Shown here: positions 1 to 7,085 of the stretch, one piece after another
How the letters are laid out: each line of letters starts with the position of its first letter
Position numbering within the stretch: position 1 is the stretch's first letter
DNA from: Kiloniellales bacterium
GTDB lineage: Bacteria; Pseudomonadota; Alphaproteobacteria; Kiloniellales; JAKSDN01
Assembly: GCA_022360075.1 (NCBI GenBank)
Contig: JAKSDN010000094.1
Span: 1 to 11,786, forward strand
Length of the DNA: 11,786 nt
Reading direction: 5' to 3'
Made by a program: the position numbers and the translations under genes
Notes under the pieces: model-generated
Told to the model about the DNA's origin: nothing
What the model saw: only the letters and a program-made list of their open reading frames with translations
Databases searched by the model: none

Positions 1-222
1 AGCGAGAGCTGCGCGCTCACCTTCTACGGCTCGTCCTTCATCGCCGACCAGACCGGCGCCAAGGTGGCGGAAGCCGACCGCGAGACGGAGAGTGTGATCA
101 CCGCGACCTTGGATCTCGATGCGATCCGCAGCCAGCGGGCAAGCTGGGGCCTGTTCCGGGATCGCCGGCCAGATCTCTACGGTGACTTGATGACGGCGGA
201 CGGCCGGGCGCCGGGTCGTTAG
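1..222 (+). CDS. aguB: N-carbamoylputrescine amidase, C-terminal part (5' end outside window)
   Basis: Frame 1 is open from the left edge to a TAG at 220-222, giving 73 residues that begin SESCALTFYGSSFIADQTGA. The stretch YGSSFIADQTG, then DLDAIRSQRASWG, then LFRDRRPDLYGDL, matches the C-terminus of AguB-type nitrilase-superfamily amidases, where the WGxFRDRRPxLY ending is highly characteristic. The family hydrolyses N-carbamoylputrescine to putrescine, CO2 and ammonia in the cytoplasm, the last step of the agmatine route from arginine to putrescine. The catalytic Glu-Lys-Cys residues lie in the missing upstream part, so activity cannot be judged here. The gene is convergent with the large minus-strand gene, whose stop begins 10 bp further on. 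No hairpin terminator is visible between them. The main alternative is another nitrilase-family amidohydrolase, but the tail motif favours AguB. Confidence 0.85.
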   Translation, partial: SESCALTFYGSSFIADQTGAKVAEADRETESVITATLDLDAIRSQRASWGLFRDRRPDLYGDLMTADGRAPGR

Positions 223-231
223 ACCCGTTGT

Positions 232-3200
232 TCAAACGTTGATCTGCAAATTGATCGCGGCGGCAAGCTCCTGGAAGCTATCGATCGAACCGTTGCCGAT
301 CCCCTCGATCACCAGAACGCCCAGATCGCCGCCGGCCAGGCCGTCGCCGTTGTTGTCGCCGAAGGTGACGGTCACGTCCGTATTGTCGTCGGAAACGGAC
401 CAGCCGTCGCCGCGCGCGGTGTCACTGTCCAGGCCACCCGGCCCCACCGCGTCGGGTAGGACGGCATAGTCGAAGACGTCCTGCAGTCGGATGGCGTCCT
501 GCGCCTCGGCGTCGAAGATCCGGTCGTCGCCGCTGTCCTCGCTCAGCCGGAAGACGAAGACATCGGCGCCGCCGCTGCCGGCGACGCCGCCGATGGCGTC
601 CCCGTGGAGGTTGTCGTTGCCTTCGCCGCCGATCAGCGTGTCGCTGCCCGCCGTGCTCGTGCCGTCGATCGAGCCGCCCGCGTCGCCGATCAAATTGTCG
701 TTGCCGCTCCCGCCGTCCAGCGTGTCGTTGCCGCCGGCGCTGCCGGTCTCGATGTCGTCGCCGGCGTCGCCGAAGAGGATGTCGTCGTCGGCATCGCCCT
801 GAAGCGTATCGTCGCCGCCGGCACTGCCGCCTCTGATGTCGTTGCCGGCGTCGCCGAACAAAGTGTCTTCGCCATCCCCGCCAAGCAGGCTGTCGTTCCC
901 GCCGCTCGAGCCATCCTGGATATCGCCGAAGGCGAGACCGAGATCGTCCGCGTTGCCGTCAGGGGGCTGCGGCGCCGCGAGCGGCGAGACCTCCTGCGCA
1001 TTCGTCGAGGCGAAGGTGCTGCCCGAGATCGTCAAGGTGCAGGGCCCGTCCTGGCAGCTCTCGGCCAGTACCGTCGTGGTCGCGGCGAAGAAGCCGCTGA
1101 CGCTCGCCGATCGCCCGTCGCCCGCGATGCCGGACGAGCGGTTGTTGATGAGGCTCCCGGCCGCGGCTTCCTCGACGCCGCCAACGATGGAGCTGCCCGG
1201 CTGCCAGCTAAAGATCTGATTGTTGTCCGAATCGGTCACGCTGACCGTGAAGCTGTGCGAGGCGAACACCGTTCCCGCCGAATCCGGGTTCAAGCCCGCG
1301 ATCAACTCGGCCACACCGTCGAAAGAGAGGCGGATCTCCGTGGGGGTGAGCAGTTCGAACTGGAAGGACGCCGTGAGCCCCATGTTGCCGGTGCCGGAGG
1401 TGCTCGAGGCGCGGGTCTGCTGGCCCTCGGCAACCATCCGGACACTGGCCGGCGTGTCCGTTCCGGTGCCTGCGACGATGGCACCGGAGAAGTCATTGTC
1501 GCCCCGGCCGAAGTCCTGTTCGCCGAAACTGCTCGAGCCCTGCGAGGAGAAATCGTTCTCCGCGATCGCGCTGCAATCGCCCGGACCGGCGCATTGCAAG
1601 GAGGAAGGCGCCGCGCCGCTGGTCGCGACCTCGGTGTTGTAGGAGCCGGCGGCGAAGCCGGAGATGTTCGAAGCCGTGATGTTGATGTCGTCTCCGGCAA
1701 TCAGGGCCGACCCACGATCGTTCGGGTCTCCGGCCGTGCCCGTCTCCGCGTCGGTTACCAGCAGGCTCAGGATCTCGAGGCTCGCGAAACCCTTGGCACC
1801 GGGCTTCACGCGACCGGCGTCGCCGAAGAGGCGGTCATCTCCACCGCCGCCCGCCAAGAGGTCGTCCCCGCCGACCGGTAGGGAGAGCGCGAACTCGTCG
1901 TCGCCGAAAAGCGAGTCGTCGCCGCCATTGCCCAGGAGGCTGTCGTTCCCCTCGCCGCCGATCAGCTCGTCGCTGGCCGCGACCGTCGTCGCGTCGGCTT
2001 GCGGAGCGACCTCGCCGTCAGGAAACAGCGGCGGGCCATCGAATCCGGCCAGCCCCTTGCCGCCCGGCCCGGAAAGCGTCGCCAGGCCGTCCGCGCCGAC
2101 CAGCAGATCGTCGCCGCCCCCGCCATCCAGCCTCTGTATGACGAGAAAGCTGTCACCGGGGCCGGCATCTGCCGGCGCGAAGTTCTCGATGAAGGGATTG
2201 GCGTAAAGGATGTCTATGCTGGCCCCGCCGGTCACGTCGCCGAAATCGTCCTGGCTGCGCGCGGTGATTGCCACCTCGCCCGTGTCGCTCACGCCGCTGC
2301 CGTTGTCGTCCGACGCGACATAGGTGAAACCGTCGAGAATGCTGCCCGGTGCCGGGGCCGGCGGCGCATAGAAGAACTCGCCGTTCCCGTCGAAGGAGTC
2401 GAGCGAGCCTTGCGTCGGCGGCGCATCGACCGAGAAGGAGACCGGCTCGGCCGTCGCGTTGATCGCCGCGACGAAGCCGAAGTAAGGGGCTTCGTTCGCG
2501 ATCTGCGGCGATGGGACCGAGTTCGCTGGTCCGAGATTGACCGGCAGGTTCAGCGTCTCGGCCTGGGTGACCACCATGTTGATGTCGAGTGCCGTGAAGA
2601 CATCGATCGAGGCGATCGCCGTGTCGGTCGAAAGGCCCGTCTCGCCGCCGGTGTCGGAAACGTCGGCCCTGTCGCCCTCGGTTTCCCCGCCAGGTCCCGG
2701 CTTGCCGTCCCAGACCCGATACTCGATCTCCGGTGCGCCCGCGCCGAAGCCGGTATCGAGGGCGAAGTCCTGCCCCGGCACGAAACGCAGGCGCGCGTCG
2801 GGACCGAGCAACAGGGCGTTCGCCTCGGACACGGCGCCGACCGGCGACCAATTCGTTCCGCCATCCGTGGAGAACTGCCACTGGCCGCCGCTGTCCCCGC
2901 CGGTGTCGGTCCTGACAATGGCCATGCCGAGCGCGGCGAACTCGTCGCCGTTCGGACCGCCGTTGTTCTCCGCGTCAGGATCCGAAGCGACGACGATCTC
3001 GGAGACGAGGTTACCCGGGTTCGGGCTCGCAGCGGCGGAACCGGGGCCGAAGGGGCCGCCGGCGTCCTGCGCTATCGGATCGAGGTCGTTGCCGCCGAGC
3101 ACGGCCGGCGAGTCGTTGACAGGCGTGACGACGATGGAGAAGGACTCCGCGACGCTGGTCTCACCGCCACCGGCTTGAACCTTGCCCGCGGGGTCTTCGG

Positions 3201-6200
3201 TCGTGGTCACCAGAACGTCGAGGACGAGCGGGCCGCCGTTCGTGTTGAAGTGCGGCGGCGGCAGGAACGTCGGATTGACGAAATCGGCGCCGTCGTCGCC
3301 CGGGCCCAGGGGGTCCGAGGTCCAGGTGCCGGTCGCCGGGTCGAAGTTGCCGTTGCCCGCGTCGAGCTGGACCCAGTCGGCGGGTATGCCGCTCACCTCG
3401 ACCACGAGGCTTTCGGAGCCATCGCGATCGCTCAAGCCGGGCAGAATGTCGAATTGAATGCCCGCCGGATCGTCTTCGCTCGAAGCGAGATTGCTCGCGG
3501 CCACCTCCGCCGGGTCGGCCACGCCCTCGACCGTGACCATGAAGCTGTCGCTGGTGACCGCCGTCTCCTGCGCCACGGCACCGTTCGGATCGACTTCCTT
3601 CGCGGTCACCTCGACGTCGACTTGGAACATGCCGCTGCTGTGCTCGGCGAGTTCGACCCCGATCTCGTTGGCCTCGACGTCGAGCGGCGCGTCGGCATCC
3701 GCGTAGAGGATCGTCAGCATGTTGCCGCTGACCTCGATGTCGACCTCGACACCGTCGACGACCAAGTTCTCGTTCAGGCCCTCGCTCAGCCGGTTCCCGT
3801 CGTGGGTCCAGCCCTCGAAGGCGAAGCCGTCCGGCAAGGTCAGCTTGATCTGCTCGATTCCCTCCGAGCCGTCCCGATCGTCCACCGATGCCGAGACCGG
3901 AAGCTCATAAACCTGGTCGTCCGACCCGGCCTGGCCCGCGAGGCCCTGATTGTCCTCCGGATAGCTCCGGTCCTCGACGGTCACCTGCGGGGCATCGGCC
4001 ACCGCCTGGTTGACCGCCTCGATCGTGACCGTCTGGTATTGGTGCGGCAGCCCCACCTGATCCGTATCGCCGTTGTCCCCCTCGGCGTCCGCGCCGATCC
4101 CTTCGCTCGGGTGGGTTTCGGTCGTGCGCGTCGTCACGACGATCGGGAAGTCATTGTCGTCGTGCTGGGGCACCTTCCAGGCGAAGCCGCTGAGATCGAC
4201 CTCCTGCACCCGCAGCGAGTCGTCGAAGGTGAGCACGAAGCGGCCGCTGGCAGGGTCGATCGCGAGCGCCGCATCCACCGCCTCGGTCACCTCGCTGCCG
4301 CCGGCGTCGAGCCGCGTCACCGGGATCGAGAGGGTCGCGGGCGCGCCGAGCCCGTCCAGACCGAGGAATTCGCCGCTACCGGCCAGGTCGAGCATCAGGT
4401 CCGGCGGCGCCGCGGCGGGATCGACGGAGATCTCGACCCGCGTGATCGATTCGGAGCCATCGGGGTCCCGGACCACAAGGTTCAGGTTCGCGCCAAAGAC
4501 GACCGCTTCGCCGAGGGCGAGCGTACCGTCGTCTTCGTCGAAGGTCAGGCGAACGATGTCACCGGGAACCACGTCCTCGGCCTGCCCCCTGACCTGAAGC
4601 TGATAGTCGCCGCCGACGCCGTCGTTGTCCGCGCCGTCCTTGTTGGCATTCGAAACCGCGACGAAATACATGCCGGCGACGAGGTCGAGCGTCAGCGACG
4701 GATCGAAACCCTCGTCATCGTCGTTCGTCTCGATCAGGTTGCCATCGGCGTCGAAAACCGACAGAAGGCTGTCCACGGCGTCGATACGCCCGCCGGAGCC
4801 CACACCGTCGTCTTCGTTGCTGCCGCCGAAATCGATGTCGAAGGTATAGCTGCCGTCCTCGGCGAGCGTGACCTTGAAGACATCGACGTCTGCGGCCGGA
4901 TCGCCCTCGCGGCCCGGCACCCCTTTCGAGAGCCAGCCGTTGACGGTCAAGGCGTCGGGCGCCGCTCCGCCGGCCGGCGCGTCGAGCTGACCGAGATCCT
5001 GGGCCGAGGCCAGATCGTCGTTGAGGCCCTGGTTGCCCTGGCCCTCGAACTCGAACTGGATCGGATTACGCGCGATCACTTCGGTCGTCGCGTTCGCCGC
5101 CGCGGCCAGCAAGGCGAGCTGCGGCCCTGGGCCCCCGCCGTTGTCACCTTCGTTGACGGCGACATCGGCGAGATCGGCAACGGCCTCGACCTGGACCGGA
5201 AGCTCTTCGGTGGTCGAGAGCGGCCCGAGGGGCGTCTCGACCGAGGCCGTGATCGCCAGCACGAAGTCCGCGTCGCTGAAGGCCGGCGGCACGATCACCA
5301 AGCCCTCGAGATCGTCCGGGCCGAGGCTGGCCGTCCCGGGTCCGGGTCCCGCGGCGGTGAACTCGAACCCCGTGCCGGCATTGCGGAGCACGGCGCCTTC
5401 GGGCACGCCTGCGATCTCGACCGAGGTGGCGCCGGTGACGACGATGTCGAGAGGGATCTCGCCCGACTCCTCGCCCGCGCCGTTGACCGGCGAGGCCTCC
5501 GGCCCCTCGGGCGTCTCGATCGTCACGGTCGGCGCGGATGGCAGGACGGCCTCTTCCTCACCGGTCAGGAGCAGCAGCAGGTTCGGATCGGCGATCAGCG
5601 CCAGGGCGAGCGCCGGCACGAGGTCCGGCGCCTCCAGGTCCAGCTCGACCTGCTCGATCGCCTCGGTGAGCTGGGTGCCGAACAGCAGCGCGGCGACGTC
5701 GAAGAACTCGTTCGCGCCAGGGTCGTTGCTGGCGTCCTGATCCTCCTCTTCCTCTTCGCCCGCCTCGGGCGAGAAGGACTGGACCAGCGACACCAAGGCG
5801 CCCTGAAAGGCGGCCTCGATCTCCGGCGTCAGCTCAATCGAAAGCACCGGCCCGCCCGCGGCCGCCACTCCCGCCGTGGCCAGGATATCGGCCAGGGTCA
5901 GCAGGAAGCCCGGGGTGAAGACGTCGATGACGCCGGACGGGCCGCCGCCCAGCTCCTCGAGGAGGCTGACCACCAGGGCGTAGGGGATCTCGACCGTCGG
6001 CACCTGGACGCTGCCGGCACCGGTCGTGCCGCGGATGCCGATCGTCGCAACCGGCGTCTTGATCTCCATGCCCGGGCCGTCGCCGCCGGAGATCTGGCCG
6101 GTGACGAAGGCGAAGGCGCCTTGAACCAGCGACAGGGTAAGCGAGTTGCCGCCGCCGCCGGGATTGAAGATGAGCTGATCCAGGACCAGGCGGCCTTCGC

Positions 6201-6690
6201 CGGCGATCGAGAACAGGGTGTCGTCGATGAAGGTGATGCCGACCGAAGAGCCGGTGTTGGTGATCAGGACGTCGCCCTGAAACACCGGGTCGTCCAGGCT
6301 CAGCTCCTCTTCGACTCCGTTCGTGCGGATCACCCGCGCAGTGCCGCTGAGCTCGGTGATCTTGCCGATCTGCGGCGCGCCCGTCGGGCTCGTGGCCTGG
6401 GCGTACTGCCCCGGCGCCATGGGGCCGGCCAAGGCCTCGACCAGCGAGGGCCAGACCTTGAAGCCGCCCTCTGCAACCAGATCCGGCGGCGTCTCGTGGG
6501 CGAAGTACTCCTCGACCAGAACGCGCGGGCCGTCCGCGCCGCTCAGCAGCAGATCGGCGCCGACCCGCGTGTAGTCGCCGCCGAGCAGCAGGGCGGCCTC
6601 GGGCACCTCGATCGAGTCTCGCTCCGCGCCCGGCTTGACGAGAGTCAGACCGCTGCCGTCGCCGTCCTCGGGCAGATTCCCATAGCGCAT
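232..6690 (-). CDS. Giant FecR-domain/RTX type I-secreted surface protein (gene 1, complete)
   Basis: The product is 2152 residues, acidic, without a Sec signal peptide, and probably an extracellular calcium-binding adhesin or matrix protein. Domains in order: N-terminal module (1-105, with DLLLSGADGPRVLVEEYF); FecR-type domain (about 111-222, ending TPVATIGIRGTTG); hydrophobic and acidic linker (230-390); Ig-like segment (about 395-505); PPC-like domain (540-702); three DGSE modules (735-1192); a WQFSTDGG module (1195-1370); a cadherin/Big-like module (1395-1480); RTX block 1 (1522-1626); a Cys-containing insert (1627-1915); RTX block 2 (1926-2034); type I secretion tail (2040-2152). The ATG at 6688-6690 is the first usable start after an in-frame TGA about 60 bp upstream. 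The Shine-Dalgarno is weak (a GGA about 10 bases before the ATG). It lies downstream of a paralogue across 408 bp containing its own likely promoter. Export by a type I system is family knowledge; the adhesin role is inferred. Confidence 0.95.
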   Translation of the reverse strand: MRYGNLPEDGDGSGLTLVKPGAERDSIEVPEAALLLGGDYTRVGADLLLSGADGPRVLVEEYFAHETPPDLVAEGGFKVWPSLVEALAGPMAPGQYAQATSPTGAPQIGKITELSGTARVIRTNGVEEELSLDDPVFQGDVLITNTGSSVGITFIDDTLFSIAGEGRLVLDQLIFNPGGGGNSLTLSLVQGAFAFVTGQISGGDGPGMEIKTPVATIGIRGTTGAGSVQVPTVEIPYALVVSLLEELGGGPSGVIDVFTPGFLLTLADILATAGVAAAGGPVLSIELTPEIEAAFQGALVSLVQSFSPEAGEEEEEDQDASNDPGANEFFDVAALLFGTQLTEAIEQVELDLEAPDLVPALALALIADPNLLLLLTGEEEAVLPSAPTVTIETPEGPEASPVNGAGEESGEIPLDIVVTGATSVEIAGVPEGAVLRNAGTGFEFTAAGPGPGTASLGPDDLEGLVIVPPAFSDADFVLAITASVETPLGPLSTTEELPVQVEAVADLADVAVNEGDNGGGPGPQLALLAAAANATTEVIARNPIQFEFEGQGNQGLNDDLASAQDLGQLDAPAGGAAPDALTVNGWLSKGVPGREGDPAADVDVFKVTLAEDGSYTFDIDFGGSNEDDGVGSGGRIDAVDSLLSVFDADGNLIETNDDDEGFDPSLTLDLVAGMYFVAVSNANKDGADNDGVGGDYQLQVRGQAEDVVPGDIVRLTFDEDDGTLALGEAVVFGANLNLVVRDPDGSESITRVEISVDPAAAPPDLMLDLAGSGEFLGLDGLGAPATLSIPVTRLDAGGSEVTEAVDAALAIDPASGRFVLTFDDSLRVQEVDLSGFAWKVPQHDDNDFPIVVTTRTTETHPSEGIGADAEGDNGDTDQVGLPHQYQTVTIEAVNQAVADAPQVTVEDRSYPEDNQGLAGQAGSDDQVYELPVSASVDDRDGSEGIEQIKLTLPDGFAFEGWTHDGNRLSEGLNENLVVDGVEVDIEVSGNMLTILYADADAPLDVEANEIGVELAEHSSGMFQVDVEVTAKEVDPNGAVAQETAVTSDSFMVTVEGVADPAEVAASNLASSEDDPAGIQFDILPGLSDRDGSESLVVEVSGIPADWVQLDAGNGNFDPATGTWTSDPLGPGDDGADFVNPTFLPPPHFNTNGGPLVLDVLVTTTEDPAGKVQAGGGETSVAESFSIVVTPVNDSPAVLGGNDLDPIAQDAGGPFGPGSAAASPNPGNLVSEIVVASDPDAENNGGPNGDEFAALGMAIVRTDTGGDSGGQWQFSTDGGTNWSPVGAVSEANALLLGPDARLRFVPGQDFALDTGFGAGAPEIEYRVWDGKPGPGGETEGDRADVSDTGGETGLSTDTAIASIDVFTALDINMVVTQAETLNLPVNLGPANSVPSPQIANEAPYFGFVAAINATAEPVSFSVDAPPTQGSLDSFDGNGEFFYAPPAPAPGSILDGFTYVASDDNGSGVSDTGEVAITARSQDDFGDVTGGASIDILYANPFIENFAPADAGPGDSFLVIQRLDGGGGDDLLVGADGLATLSGPGGKGLAGFDGPPLFPDGEVAPQADATTVAASDELIGGEGNDSLLGNGGDDSLFGDDEFALSLPVGGDDLLAGGGGDDRLFGDAGRVKPGAKGFASLEILSLLVTDAETGTAGDPNDRGSALIAGDDINITASNISGFAAGSYNTEVATSGAAPSSLQCAGPGDCSAIAENDFSSQGSSSFGEQDFGRGDNDFSGAIVAGTGTDTPASVRMVAEGQQTRASSTSGTGNMGLTASFQFELLTPTEIRLSFDGVAELIAGLNPDSAGTVFASHSFTVSVTDSDNNQIFSWQPGSSIVGGVEEAAAGSLINNRSSGIAGDGRSASVSGFFAATTTVLAESCQDGPCTLTISGSTFASTNAQEVSPLAAPQPPDGNADDLGLAFGDIQDGSSGGNDSLLGGDGEDTLFGDAGNDIRGGSAGGDDTLQGDADDDILFGDAGDDIETGSAGGNDTLDGGSGNDNLIGDAGGSIDGTSTAGSDTLIGGEGNDNLHGDAIGGVAGSGGADVFVFRLSEDSGDDRIFDAEAQDAIRLQDVFDYAVLPDAVGPGGLDSDTARGDGWSVSDDNTDVTVTFGDNNGDGLAGGDLGVLVIEGIGNGSIDSFQELAAAINLQINV
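235..573 (-). other. Type I secretion C-terminal target domain of gene 1
   Basis: Residues about 2040-2152 begin GGADVFVFRLSEDSGDDRIF and continue with DAEAQDAIRLQDVFDY, then VTVTFGDNNGDGLAGGDLG and the terminal AAAINLQINV. The [DS]xFVF...DSGDDxIxDF/A pattern after RTX repeats, followed by a Val/Ile-rich end, is the standard C-terminal export signal region read by ABC-type type I secretion systems. No such transporter is encoded in this window. Confidence 0.8.
589..915 (-). repeat. RTX calcium-binding repeats, block 2 of gene 1 (residues ~1926-2034)
   Basis: The array reads as alternating GGNDSLLGGDGEDTLFGDAG, GGDDTLQGDADDDILFGDAG, GGNDTLDGGSGNDNLIGDAG and SDTLIGGEGNDNLHGDA units. Short non-consensus links such as DIETGSA and GSIDGTSTA separate the pairs. 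It directly precedes the secretion tail, the usual order in T1SS substrates. Confidence 0.88.
946..1812 (-). other. Cysteine-bearing non-repeat domain inserted within the RTX array of gene 1 (residues ~1627-1915)
   Basis: RTX block 1 stops after LFGDAGRVKPG and RTX resumes at DIQDGSSGGNDSLLGGDG. The roughly 290 residues between contain no RTX nonapeptides, are rich in Ser/Thr and hydrophobic beta strands (LTASFQFELLTPTEIRLSF, SFTVSVTDSDNNQIFSWQPG) and contain the only four cysteines of the protein, in two close pairs (QCAGPGDC and SCQDGPC). The strand pattern and the ending CTLTISGSTFAST faintly recall beta-sandwich domains of PEP-CTERM-type exported proteins; that resemblance is recalled from memory and not tested. 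Gene 2 lacks the domain. Confidence 0.65.
1813..2127 (-). repeat. RTX calcium-binding repeats, block 1 of gene 1 (residues ~1522-1626)
   Basis: Nonapeptides of the GGxGxDxLx type are visible as DGGGGDDLLVG, then GGEGNDSLLGNGGDDSLFGDD, then GGDDLLAGGGGDDRLFGDAG. A roughly 45-residue Pro/Gly-rich segment interrupts the first from the second. Such repeats fold into a parallel beta-roll on binding calcium outside the cell, which is known for the RTX family. Confidence 0.85.
3115..4488 (-). repeat. Three DxDGSE beta-sandwich modules of gene 1
   Basis: Residues about 735-895, 905-1058 and 1068-1192 each carry a DPDGSES, DRDGSEG or DRDGSES signature followed by an amphipathic strand (ITRVEISV, IEQIKLTLP, LVVEVSGIP). 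The first two units, and less clearly the third, close with a strand leading to VEA.NQAVADAP or VEGVADPAE. This is the architecture of repeated T1SS adhesin modules (the BapA/T1SS-143-like type). The units are diverged rather than identical, and each matches a specific unit of gene 2 better than its own neighbours, so the repeats predate the gene duplication. Confidence 0.7.
4585..5073 (-). other. PPC-like (pre-peptidase C-terminal) domain of gene 1 (residues ~540-702)
   Basis: The region opens with RNPIQFEFEGQGNQGLNDDL and AQDLGQLD. It continues with the core pattern of PPC domains: DVDVFKVTLAEDGSYTFDID, then DSLLSVFDADGNLIETNDDD, and LVAGMYFVAVSN before GGDYQLQV. PPC domains are beta-sandwich accessory domains best known from secreted peptidases; no peptidase catalytic domain is present in this protein. 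The same domain occurs at the matching place in gene 2. Confidence 0.75.
6025..6360 (-). other. FecR-type domain of gene 1 (residues ~111-222)
   Basis: The segment has the hallmarks of the FecR-like domain at the N-terminus of alphaproteobacterial large repeat proteins: SGTARVIRTNGVEEELSL, then DPVFQGDVLITNTGSSVGI, then FIDDTLFSIAGEGRLVLDQL, then SLVQGAFAFVTGQI, and finally TPVATIGIRGTTG. In iron-dicitrate FecR the domain is periplasmic and signals to a sigma factor. Here it belongs to the T1SS-associated version, which lacks the transmembrane sensor context and whose role is not well established; retention or assembly at the surface is a guess. Confidence 0.8.
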
Positions 6691-6740
6691 GGGCGAATCC
6701 GTTCCGCTGTCGTCACCGAGCGTCGCCCCTACCTGGACAG

Positions 6741-6759
6741 GATCCGCTCAGATCGGATC
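6741..6759. promoter_or_regulatory. Short inverted repeat in the gene 1 leader
   Basis: GATCCG at 6741-6746 and CGGATC at 6754-6759 form a perfect 6-bp inverted repeat with a 7-base centre, about 50 bp before the ATG of gene 1. It could be an operator half-site pair or a small leader hairpin. One short repeat of this kind can arise by chance. Confidence 0.2.
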
Positions 6760-6853
6760 TATAGACGGACGAGGCCCCCGATTTTCCCGGATGTATTGCC
6801 GGCCCGGCCCGCGTTCGCGCCACCGTCCCGTTTCCCGTGGCGCACCAAGCTGA

Positions 6854-6890
6854 AGTCTAGTCTTGCCGGGAGGATTAAGCAATGATTAAC
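6854..6890 (-). promoter_or_regulatory. Candidate promoter of gene 1 with CtrA box at the -35 position
   Basis: Reading the minus strand, TAGACT (plus 6854-6859) matches 4 of 6 bases of a -10 element. The full CtrA box (6875-6890) then spans roughly -28 to -43, the placement seen at CtrA-activated promoters. This would give a 5' leader of about 157 nt. An alternative, TTGGCT (6909-6914) with GTTAAT (6885-6890) and an 18-bp spacer, would put the CtrA box over the -10 and imply repression. The two cannot be separated from sequence. Confidence 0.3.
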
Positions 6891-6902
6891 ATCGTTAACC
6901 AT
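6875..6902. promoter_or_regulatory. CtrA-like binding motifs upstream of gene 1
   Basis: On the plus strand TTAAGCAATGATTAAC at 6875-6890 is an exact match to the alphaproteobacterial CtrA consensus TTAA-N7-TTAAC. Five bases further, TTAACCAT at 6895-6902 matches the CtrA half-site form. CtrA is the master response regulator of the cell cycle in Caulobacter and of motility and related traits in many other alphaproteobacteria. The site lies about 185-210 bp upstream of the gene 1 ATG in the AT-rich block. Binding is inferred from sequence alone. Confidence 0.5.
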
Positions 6903-7041
6903 AAATAGAGCCAAAGAGAAGGCCTAGCCTAAACAAATAACGAGCGATCTATACAGAAATCTACTTCTGGTTTCGCCGACTTCTACTGTGGATACTCATC
7001 GCGGTCAGCAACGCCCCCACCTTCAAGAACAGAAGCGGAAT

Positions 7042-7085
7042 ATCGGCCCAATGCCGGACGCGGCGGTGCGCCGCGCTTGGCCGAT
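7042..7085 (-). terminator. GC-rich hairpin after the stop of gene 2, possible terminator
   Basis: A perfect 7-bp stem (7059-7065 CGCGGCG pairing with 7069-7075 CGCCGCG, loop GTG) begins 24 bp beyond the stop codon of gene 2. It is enclosed by a second 7-bp pair, ATCGGCC at 7042-7048 with GGCCGAT at 7079-7085. No T-run follows on the minus strand, so it may be a 3'-end stabiliser or a Rho-assisted end rather than a classic intrinsic terminator. Confidence 0.4.

Noticed and set aside
604..1881. A 425-codon plus-strand frame with repeated VVAAGAA-type units.
   Set aside because: Antisense shadow of RTX block 2 and the Cys-bearing insert of gene 1; no start-site support or family match.
5850..5870. 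AAAG near residue 276 of gene 1 as a LapG-type protease site.
   Set aside because: The motif is too short and the protein too rich in Ala and Gly to call it; a second match (TAAG at 445-448) lies inside an Ig-like segment, and no lapG or lapD gene is visible. Kept only as a remark in a low-interest finding.
1999..6885. A 1628-codon open frame on the plus strand, antisense to almost three quarters of gene 1.
   Set aside because: It is in register with the codons of gene 1, so a stop would require a sense TTA, CTA or TCA codon, which are avoided in this GC-rich gene. Its translation is Arg/Gly/Val-rich without recognisable domains, whereas the minus-strand frame shows FecR, PPC, RTX and secretion-tail motifs.
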